A DNA stretch of 24,109 bases from Fidelibacterota bacterium (GTDB lineage Bacteria; Fidelibacterota; Marinisomatia; SCGC-AAA003-L08; D37C17): the NCBI GenBank assembly GCA_002707765.1, contig PANV01000051.1, positions 1-24,109 on the forward strand, in the 5' to 3' direction. Under the pieces are notes generated by a model. That model saw only the letters and a list, made by a program, of their open reading frames with translations. It was not told the origin of the DNA and did no database searches. Shown here piece after piece: positions 15,583-22,192 of the stretch; position 1 is the first letter of the stretch, and every line of letters starts with the position of its first letter. A program made the position numbers and the translations under genes.

Positions 15583-16029
15583 TTAAAAGGGGGAATAATA
15601 TTGTTTTACTATATTAAATGAATCTAGCTTTCTATAATCTTTACCTATTATTATTGAGAAATCCCAAATTCCATTTTCATTAATTCTTATATGATTTATA
15701 TTTAACTTCTTAGCAATATTCTTTGCAATATTAATTTTATCTTTATTATGAATGATAATATTAGTATTTAAGTAATCAAAGTTTTTTGCATTTTTAATTT
15801 CTAATACATCAAATCCTTCTTCGATAAGATAGTTCGAATATAAGCTGGCAATTCCAGCATCACCACATCCATTTAAAACTTCAACCTCAGCTTTTATTAT
15901 CTGATTGATTTGCATATTTGTAGAAGATAATACTTCTGAACTTGAACTATTATTGAAAATGAATTTTAAATATAAAACAACAACGGTAGTAACTATGATT
16001 GATAAAATATATAATAATATTCTTTTCAT
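15583..16029 (-). CDS. Membrane-anchored LytR_C-domain protein
   Basis: A 148-residue protein with one N-terminal membrane helix (about 4-24). A Ser-rich linker follows, then a LytR_C domain from about residue 49. The pattern is VEVLNGCGDAGIASLYSNYL, then EEGFDVLEIKNAKNFDY and a final DFSIIIGKDY, matching the C-terminal domain of LytR-CpsA-Psr proteins. The catalytic LCP domain itself is absent, so it cannot be a teichoic-acid or glycopolymer ligase on its own. The domain faces the periplasm if the helix is a signal anchor. Its role is unknown; it may help an envelope or peptidoglycan enzyme. It is coupled to glmU (one-base overlap) and rsfS (one-base gap). Confidence 0.8.
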   Translation of the reverse strand: MKRILLYILSIIVTTVVVLYLKFIFNNSSSSEVLSSTNMQINQIIKAEVEVLNGCGDAGIASLYSNYLIEEGFDVLEIKNAKNFDYLNTNIIIHNKDKINIAKNIAKKLNINHIRINENGIWDFSIIIGKDYRKLDSFNIVKQYYSPF

Positions 16030-16754
16030 TAATATTTTTTTTCCATATTTGATAGTTGAACAATAGTATTTATGCCTGATATTTCATTATTATTTTTAAC
16101 CTCAAAAATAGATGTATTTTTTTCATCTATAAAATTAAAAATATCTGTGAGATAATATTCTGATTGTGCATTTTTATTATCTATTAATGGAATTGTTTGA
16201 TTTAAAGTTTTTGCATCAACAATATAAATGCCAGAGTTTATTTCTTTTATTTTTTTTTGTTTATCAGATGCATCTTTATGCTCAACAATTTTTATAAGTT
16301 GGTTATTATTATTTTTTACTATTCTTCCATAACCTGTAGGATCATCTATTTTTGCTGAAATTAAAGATGCATGTGCATTATTAAAATCATGCGTTTTAAT
16401 GAATTCTTTTAATGTTTCTGGCTTGATTAACGGGACATCACCAGATAAGATTAGTACGTTACCATTAAAATCTTTTGTTAGAGGTAGGCAATATTTTATA
16501 GCATCTGCAGTACCTTGTTGTGTTTTTTGTTCAACAAAAATTAAATCTTTTGATTTAAATTTTTCGATAACTAGATTCTTTTTATAGCCTACTACAACAA
16601 TAATTTGTTTTGGATTAAGCCTTTTTGCAGCATCAATTACATGCTCTAAAAGAGTTTTATTATTTAAAGTATGTAAAACTTTTGGAATGTCAGAATTCAT
16701 TCGAGTCCCTTTACCTGCTGCTAAAATTATTACCGTGTTCATTTTGTCATTCAT
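16029..16754 (-). CDS. UDP-GlcNAc pyrophosphorylase domain (GlmU N-terminal half only)
   Basis: A 241-residue sugar-nucleotide transferase that looks like the N-terminal half of GlmU, making UDP-GlcNAc from GlcNAc-1-P and UTP. Motifs in order are LAAGKGTRMNS..PKVLH, QQGTADAI, LSGDVPLI, GYGRIV, EHKDAS, INSGIYI and NAQSEYYLTDIF. The left-handed beta-helix acetyltransferase half of E. coli GlmU (about 220 more residues) is missing; the protein ends shortly after the first domain. The cell must therefore acetylate GlcN-1-P with another protein. The start is ATG at 16754, overlapping mnmA by eight bases, or the in-frame ATG at 16742, whose protein begins MNTVII. Both are plausible. Confidence 0.88.
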   Translation of the reverse strand: MNDKMNTVIILAAGKGTRMNSDIPKVLHTLNNKTLLEHVIDAAKRLNPKQIIVVVGYKKNLVIEKFKSKDLIFVEQKTQQGTADAIKYCLPLTKDFNGNVLILSGDVPLIKPETLKEFIKTHDFNNAHASLISAKIDDPTGYGRIVKNNNNQLIKIVEHKDASDKQKKIKEINSGIYIVDAKTLNQTIPLIDNKNAQSEYYLTDIFNFIDEKNTSIFEVKNNNEISGINTIVQLSNMEKKY

Positions 16755-17832
16755 AAAGTTTTATAATTCCTCCACCGCATAAAGTTTTATTATTATAAAA
16801 TACAATAGACTGACCAGGTGTCACAGCAAGCTGAGGATCTTTGAAGTTTACTACATATTCATTTTCTTCAACTGAAATAGTACCTTCAGCTTTTCTGCCG
16901 TTATATCTAATTTGACAATGAGTTTCATATGGGAAATTAGGTGTTTCTATTAGCCAATTAAGTTCTTTCACTTTACAAATATCTTTAAATAAAGAACTTT
17001 TTTCTCCAACAACAATTGAGTTATTTTTTGGATTAATTTCTTTAACATACAAAGGGTTGGGATTTGTTAAACCTATGCCTTTTCTTTGACCAACAGTATA
17101 ATTAATATAGCCATCATTACTTCCTAATTTTTCCCCTTTTTCATCTAAGGTTTTTCCATTTTTAATTTTAGCAACTTTATCTGGCGCATATTCATTTATA
17201 AATCTTTTGTAATTATTATCAGCTATAAAACAAATTTCCATACTTTCAGGTTCTTCAGCTGTCTCAAGTTTATGCTTTCGTGCAATTTCTCTTACTTCTT
17301 CTTTTGTTAATCCCCCCAATGGAAGAATAGTTTTACTTAACGTCTCTTTTGGTATGCCCCATAAAACATAGGATTGATCTTTTCTTTCATCCACACCTTG
17401 TTTAATAAAATAATCCCCATTTTTTTCATCAATTTGAGCATAATGACCAGTAGCAATATATTTTGCACCTAAAATTTCAGCTTGTTCAATAAAAGTATCC
17501 CACTTTATAAATGAGTTACATCTTACACATGGATTTGGTGTTCTTCCACTTAAATACTCATCAACAAAATTATCAACTACATTCTCTTTAAAACTGCCTG
17601 TAAAATCAATGGTATAGTGGGGGACTCCCATTCTTTCGCAGACTAGTTTTGCTTTATTTATTGAACTTACAGCACAACAATTATTCTCTTGGAGATTATT
17701 CCCACCAAAATTTTTGTATTCCCATAGTTTCATTGTAATACCTATGGCTTCATATCCCATTTCAATAATTCTTAGCAATGTTACAGAGCTATCAACACCT
17801 CCTGACATCGCAACTAGAACTTTTTCTTTCAT
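16747..17832 (-). CDS. mnmA: tRNA-specific 2-thiouridylase MnmA
   Basis: A 361-residue enzyme that puts sulfur on C2 of U34 in tRNA-Lys, -Glu and -Gln. The PP-loop AMSGGVDSSV is at residues 8-17. The catalytic Cys pair corresponds to Cys105 in NPCVRCN (the nucleophile position; the usual form is NPD-x-x-CN) and Cys201 in MEICFIADN. GHYAQI and NYTVGQRKGIG are also family landmarks. An extra Cys102 replaces the usual Asp of NPDxxCN. It overlaps the cysteine desulfurase by one base (TAATG). That pairing suits the pathway, since the desulfurase supplies the persulfide. tRNA-Lys(UUU), a standard substrate, lies near the end of the operon. Confidence 0.95.
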   Translation of the reverse strand: MKEKVLVAMSGGVDSSVTLLRIIEMGYEAIGITMKLWEYKNFGGNNLQENNCCAVSSINKAKLVCERMGVPHYTIDFTGSFKENVVDNFVDEYLSGRTPNPCVRCNSFIKWDTFIEQAEILGAKYIATGHYAQIDEKNGDYFIKQGVDERKDQSYVLWGIPKETLSKTILPLGGLTKEEVREIARKHKLETAEEPESMEICFIADNNYKRFINEYAPDKVAKIKNGKTLDEKGEKLGSNDGYINYTVGQRKGIGLTNPNPLYVKEINPKNNSIVVGEKSSLFKDICKVKELNWLIETPNFPYETHCQIRYNGRKAEGTISVEENEYVVNFKDPQLAVTPGQSIVFYNNKTLCGGGIIKLYE

Positions 17833-18956
17833 TATTTTTTTATCCTACTTATTATATTGCAAATCGTTTCAAATAATTGTTTAATATCATCTTTTTCAAT
17901 CATTTTACCTATTGAAATTCTAACAGAACATCGTGCTTCATTTTCATCCATACCCATCTCAATTAATGCTTGCGGTGCGTTTGCTGAACCTGATGAGCAT
18001 GCAGAACCATACGAAATTGCGATGCCTTGCATATCTAAATTCATCAAAAGACCATGACCTTCAACACCAAAAAAAGTTAAATTCATGATACCTTTTAATC
18101 TATTAACACCATTTAGCCTATATTGTATATTAGAATTTTCTAATAATCCAATGAAGTAATTTTCCAATTCTAAAATCTTTTTTTTGTTATCTAAAAGAGT
18201 ATCATTTGAAATTTCAAGTGCCTTCGCCATCCCTAATATGGAACTAATATTTTCAGTTCCTGCTCTTAATCCATTTTCTTGTCCTCCACCATCTATCAAA
18301 GGATTTAAGATAATACCGCTTTTACAGTACAGTCCACCAACTCCTTTAGGACCATAAAATTTATGTGCACAAATGGTAGCAAAATCTATATTAATTTTAG
18401 ATAGATCTAATTTTTCTTTACCGATAAATTGAACAGTATCTGAATGAAATAAAATTTCATTTTCTGAGGCGATATCCCCAATCTCACTTATTGGATTAAT
18501 GGTTCCTAGTTCATTATTAACATACATAATAGAAATTAATTTTGTATTAGATTTTATTTCAGATTTTACTTGTTCTGCTGAAATGGAACCATTTTTTAAG
18601 GGTTTAATAAAAGTAACTTCTACACCATTTTGTTCTAGGTGTTTTGCCAAATTTAAAACAGATGGATGCTCGTATGAGCTTGTAATTAAATGATCACCTT
18701 TTTTGAGTATTCCTTTTAATACGATGTTATTTGACTCAGAACCTCCTGATGTAAAAATGATTTCAGATGTTTTGCAATTTAGAATTTGAGCGATAGAAGT
18801 TCTTGATCTTTCAACAATATTGTGGGATTTTTGTCCCGACATATGCATGCTAGATGGATTTCCATAATTTTCAATATTAGCTTTGTGAATAATTTCGGCA
18901 ACAGCTATATCCATTGGTGTGGTTGCTGCTATATCAAAATATAATTGCTTATTCAT
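17832..18956 (-). CDS. Cysteine desulfurase (IscS/NifS type)
   Basis: A 374-residue PLP enzyme that takes sulfur from cysteine as a persulfide. The PLP-binding Lys199 is in AHKFYGPKGVGG and the catalytic Cys320 is in YGSACSSGSANAP, the long-loop form of group I enzymes. N-terminal YFDIAATTPMD, then FTSGGSESNN, also match. Its neighbour mnmA, with a one-base overlap, suggests that it feeds tRNA thiolation, as in bacteria that pair a dedicated desulfurase with mnmA. iscU, hscA and other Fe-S genes are not in the window, so a general Fe-S role cannot be shown or excluded. The N-terminus follows the MBL gene by three bases. Confidence 0.95.
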   Translation of the reverse strand: MNKQLYFDIAATTPMDIAVAEIIHKANIENYGNPSSMHMSGQKSHNIVERSRTSIAQILNCKTSEIIFTSGGSESNNIVLKGILKKGDHLITSSYEHPSVLNLAKHLEQNGVEVTFIKPLKNGSISAEQVKSEIKSNTKLISIMYVNNELGTINPISEIGDIASENEILFHSDTVQFIGKEKLDLSKINIDFATICAHKFYGPKGVGGLYCKSGIILNPLIDGGGQENGLRAGTENISSILGMAKALEISNDTLLDNKKKILELENYFIGLLENSNIQYRLNGVNRLKGIMNLTFFGVEGHGLLMNLDMQGIAISYGSACSSGSANAPQALIEMGMDENEARCSVRISIGKMIEKDDIKQLFETICNIISRIKK

Positions 18957-18959
18957 TAT

Positions 18960-19808
18960 TTATAATTCTATTAAAAGTTCTTGATTAGAAGCTAATGTAT
19001 TTATGAATTTCTTTTGAGCATTGGATTCGATTTCTTTTATTTTTTCATCACTATAATCTGGAGAATAATGAAATAATACTAATTTTTTAACTCTAGAAAC
19101 TATTGCAATGTCAGTTGATTGCTTCCAGCTACTATGACCCCAACCCTTAAAATTTGGGAGGTCACCAACAGTGTAATGTGAATCATGAATAAGAATATCA
19201 CATTCTTTTGCAATATTTAATACACTTTGATTCAAATTACCATCAGTATGTTCGCAATCTGTTACATATACTATTTTTTTATCATCGCATGTTACCCTAA
19301 TAGAATTTGCACCTCCAGGGTGAGGATGAGAAGAGTAGCATATTTTTGTATTATCAATATTCATTGATTTTAAGTCGCTATTACTTTCTTCCATTTCAAA
19401 AAAATTAATATTTGCTTTATACATTGAATCCTCAACTGGCCAAAACTCTTTATTTATCAAATGATTTGATAAATCATTCATAGATGTATTTTTGTTATAC
19501 CCATAAATATTGATTGTATATTTCTCACTATAAAGAGGAGCAAAGTAGAAGAATCCCATAATATGATCCCAGTGATAGTGGCTAAGTATTATATTGATTT
19601 CATTATCATATGATTTATCACTAATAATTTTTTTACCAAGATTTCTCATTCCACTGCCCATATCAAGTATGATTAAATTATTATTTTTAGTTCTTATCTC
19701 TACGCAAGATGTATCACCACCATAATACATTTTATCTTTGTCTGGTGTAGGGTTTGAGCCTCTAACTCCCCAAAATTTTATATAGCTCCTATTGATATTA
19801 TTTCCCAT
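18960..19808 (-). CDS. Metallo-beta-lactamase-fold hydrolase
   Basis: A 282-residue cytoplasmic MBL-fold protein. The N-terminus FWGVRGSNPTP..YYGGDTSCVEI is the common opening of the PhnP/cyclic-nucleotide phosphodiesterase-like branch. The metal motif H77-Y-H79-W-D81-H82 has the full HxHxDH. Further ligands are likely in SSHPHPGG, YVTDCEHTDG and LFHYSPDYSD, so both metal sites look intact. The branch acts on phosphodiesters such as cyclic nucleotides; the substrate here is unknown. It is the first gene of the eight-gene minus-strand operon, and the 87-base spacer to the divergent yhhQ-like gene must hold the operon promoter. There is no signal peptide. Confidence 0.85.
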   Translation of the reverse strand: MGNNINRSYIKFWGVRGSNPTPDKDKMYYGGDTSCVEIRTKNNNLIILDMGSGMRNLGKKIISDKSYDNEINIILSHYHWDHIMGFFYFAPLYSEKYTINIYGYNKNTSMNDLSNHLINKEFWPVEDSMYKANINFFEMEESNSDLKSMNIDNTKICYSSHPHPGGANSIRVTCDDKKIVYVTDCEHTDGNLNQSVLNIAKECDILIHDSHYTVGDLPNFKGWGHSSWKQSTDIAIVSRVKKLVLFHYSPDYSDEKIKEIESNAQKKFINTLASNQELLIEL

Positions 19809-19895
19809 TAGATATTAATTAGATAATTTCTTAAAGATTCCCTAATATATAATATAAAATATATGTTTCAAAATTCTAACTAAAGATATGGTAAA

Positions 19896-20597
19896 ATGAA
19901 TAATAGTATTGATAATAAAAAAAGTGCAGAAAGTCTTTATTTAATTCTTGCAAGTGTATTTGTGGCATCTCTTGTTTCATGTAATCTTATATTCCAAAAA
20001 TTTTTTACTATGGATATATGGATTCCATTTGTTGGCAATTATACATTTGAACAATCTGTAGGTTTATTGCCTTATCCTGTTACTTTTTTAGTCACCGATA
20101 TTATATCTGAAGTTTATGGTCAAAAGAGAGCTAATAAAGTTGTTACTTCTGGCTTATTTGCCAGTTTGTTTATGCTTATTGTTGTGACAATATCAGACAT
20201 GGTACAAGCTACTGTATGGTCTCCAGTTGATAATCAAACATTTAGCAGGGTATTTGGTTTGTCTGGTGCTGCTGTTTTTGCATCAATGATGGCATACTTA
20301 ATAGCACAATATATAGATGTTAGAGTATTTCATTTTTGGAAAAGGCTCACAAATGGAAAGCATCTGTGGCTTAGAAATAATGCATCAACAATGTTTTCTC
20401 AATTTGTAGATACATTTTCAGTATTATTTTTACTATGTTTATTTGATGTCATTGCATGGGAACGATTTTCAATTTTACTTTTAAATGGATATTTATTTAA
20501 GGTTTTCTTTGCTGCTTTTGATACACCAATTGCATACGTACTAATTGGCTTGATTAGGAAAAGATTTGGTTTAAAATTTGGTGAAGAAATTCATTAA
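19896..20597 (+). CDS. Queuosine precursor transporter (YhhQ/VUT family)
   Basis: A 233-residue inner-membrane protein with about six helices, matching the QPTR/YhhQ family that imports queuine precursors (preQ0/preQ1 or queuosine bases). Family landmarks are PYPVTFLVTDIISEVYGQKRAN and RNNASTMFSQFVDTFS. The C-terminal KVFFAAFDTPIAYVLIG is also typical. Q is a wobble modification of GUN anticodons, so this gene fits the translation theme of the operon on the other strand. The start is ATG at 19896 without a clear ribosome site. No preQ1 riboswitch fold is evident in the 87-base spacer. The stop overlaps the stop of the convergent ASST gene by four bases. Confidence 0.92.
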   Translation: MNNSIDNKKSAESLYLILASVFVASLVSCNLIFQKFFTMDIWIPFVGNYTFEQSVGLLPYPVTFLVTDIISEVYGQKRANKVVTSGLFASLFMLIVVTISDMVQATVWSPVDNQTFSRVFGLSGAAVFASMMAYLIAQYIDVRVFHFWKRLTNGKHLWLRNNASTMFSQFVDTFSVLFLLCLFDVIAWERFSILLLNGYLFKVFFAAFDTPIAYVLIGLIRKRFGLKFGEEIH

Positions 20598-21874
20598 TCT
20601 AATATTGCATTAACCACTATTGTTATATCTAAAACATTTAGGAATCCATCAGAGTTCATATCGAGTTTATATATATTAAATAAAGAATAATCTGTATTCC
20701 CAGATAATATATAATTAATAAAATAAATTATATCTATTACGTTCACAATATTATCAAGATTTGTATCAGCTTTAATTAGATTGACATCAAAATTCCATTC
20801 ACTTTTAGTTGCTCTATAGGTATAATACCCAGTAGGATAGGCAAGTTCAAATACAATATTTTTATCATAATCTACTTCCATGATATGAGCACCAATCTCA
20901 AGGATTTCTGTTTCAAAAAAGAATCCCCAGTTAATTAATGTATTTTGATTGGGGAGTCTTTGTACACTACCCATTGACATTGCAGCAACATTATCGGGAT
21001 GCGTGTATGACCATATTAGAACAGCTCTTTTATTTACCTCATCAACAAAGTACTCTACAGCCCTAGAAATCATTGGACTGTGCTGCGTTCCATTATCAAA
21101 CATGGTAATATTACCATTAGCAATTCTCCTAACATCATGCTGTTTATTAAATCCTCCAAGAGGATCATTGTCAAATCTAAATTCATTTAGGGGTCCACCC
21201 ATAATCCAAATAATATCACCCGTTGATCTATCAATTTTGAAAACTTCATTACTTGTTCTATTGGAAAGAAGTAAGTTGTTATCAAAATCAACCTCTATAC
21301 TATTACCATGCATGAATGTTATTTCAGGAGCACTTAGATTTAAATCTGGATAATCATATATTGATAAGTAATCCATTGCATCCCATTCAAGTATGAGGTT
21401 GTCATTACTATCAAATTCTTGAATTATTAGAATATCTCTAACCAACTGAGGCATTGGTCCATCAATCATCACCCATGTCGAATCATAGCATTGTAATATA
21501 TAGCCACCATCATCTAAAAGTCTAATATCATGATAGTCAGTTTTCCCTCGCGAGCAAGACAAGGTATCAACTTCTTGCATTAACCTATCTGATACCACCC
21601 AAAATGATTCATATTTATCATAAAAAGATAATTTTCCATTATTTTCTCTAAAATCAAACCCTCTATCACCATGATTTACATTCCACTCCAAAGCCAAACT
21701 GTCATTAAATATTGCCATATGAGGGTTAGTGCTTGACATTGAATGGACGAAAAGTTTCGCTGGGTAAGGGCTTTGATTAACCGTTAAACTGTAGTTTGGA
21801 TATTCTGCCCAAATAATTGAAAAAAAAATTAATATATTTAAAATTATTATTTGCGATAAAGATTTCATATTCAT
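20594..21874 (-). CDS. Secreted arylsulfotransferase-like protein with C-terminal dockerin-type repeats
   Basis: A 426-residue protein with a cleavable-looking signal peptide (hydrophobic residues 7-21, then IWAE). The body is a propeller like Arylsulfotran_2 (ASST): YHDIRLLDDGGYILQ, FMHGNSIEVDFDNNLLLS, QHDVRRIANGNITMFDNG, SYTHPDNVAAMS and a final SVQRLPNQNTLINWG. The His in HDIR, HGN and QHD are the residues ASST-type domains use near the active site. ASSTs move sulfate between phenols; plant-type members are often only predicted to do so. Residues about 369-426 form two dockerin-like Ca-binding loops, DTNLDNIVNVID and DMNSDGFLNVLD, each followed by a helix. This is a module for attaching to cohesins or, in marine FCB bacteria, a general secreted C-terminus. 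The start is ATG at 21874, or the ATG at 21868. Confidence 0.85.
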   Translation of the reverse strand: MNMKSLSQIIILNILIFFSIIWAEYPNYSLTVNQSPYPAKLFVHSMSSTNPHMAIFNDSLALEWNVNHGDRGFDFRENNGKLSFYDKYESFWVVSDRLMQEVDTLSCSRGKTDYHDIRLLDDGGYILQCYDSTWVMIDGPMPQLVRDILIIQEFDSNDNLILEWDAMDYLSIYDYPDLNLSAPEITFMHGNSIEVDFDNNLLLSNRTSNEVFKIDRSTGDIIWIMGGPLNEFRFDNDPLGGFNKQHDVRRIANGNITMFDNGTQHSPMISRAVEYFVDEVNKRAVLIWSYTHPDNVAAMSMGSVQRLPNQNTLINWGFFFETEILEIGAHIMEVDYDKNIVFELAYPTGYYTYRATKSEWNFDVNLIKADTNLDNIVNVIDIIYFINYILSGNTDYSLFNIYKLDMNSDGFLNVLDITIVVNAILD

Positions 21875-22192
21875 AGTCTAATTTAAATTTTTTTAATATT
21901 ATAATTTAAATTTAAAAATTACAATATTTGCACGAATTGCACGTTAATAAACCCGGAAATAAAAAAAATTAAAATTAGTAAAAAAAAGTTGTGATTTTAA
22001 AATTTTTTTGTTAGATTGAATATCCGCTTTTATGCGGGGGATGATACGTTTTACACAAAATTTAACCTTGTAAGTATTAGTGATATATGTCACAAATCGT
22101 TTACTATTTTGTATATAATTTAATGCTAATTGTATAAGGTTTATGTAATATTGAAAATAAAAAAGTTAAATAAAAACCAAGGAGGAGTTAAC
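21875..22192. other. 318-base AT-rich spacer between divergent secreted-protein genes
   Basis: This holds no reading frame I can support. From left to right it contains AT-rich near-palindromic runs (21880-21920), two copies of TTGCACG nine bases apart (21928 and 21937), several A-runs, a short CCGC..GCGG stem (22024-22037), the CRP-like site (22080-22093), a TATAAT box (22114-22119) and the ribosome site AAGGAGGAG (22179-22187). The left part would serve the ASST gene and the right part the LDLa protein. Confidence 0.7.
22080..22119 (+). promoter_or_regulatory. CRP/FNR-type site with a class II-like promoter
   Basis: GTGA-TATATG-TCAC (22080-22093) is a perfect GTGA-N6-TCAC inverted repeat, flanked by A and A against the TGTGA..TCACA consensus. 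A TATAAT box lies at 22114-22119 with no good -35. With transcription starting near 22126-22128 the site is centred about 40 bases upstream, the class II activator position. This would place the secreted LDLa protein under a CRP/FNR-family regulator. It is a pattern match only. Confidence 0.5.

Noticed and set aside
19809..19895. preQ1 riboswitch before the queuosine-precursor transporter
   Set aside because: I see no preQ1 aptamer core or pseudoknot pattern in the 87-base AT-rich spacer.
22024..22040. CCGC..GCGG stem as a riboswitch or terminator
   Set aside because: Only four pairs, no T-run and no conserved aptamer core; likely chance.
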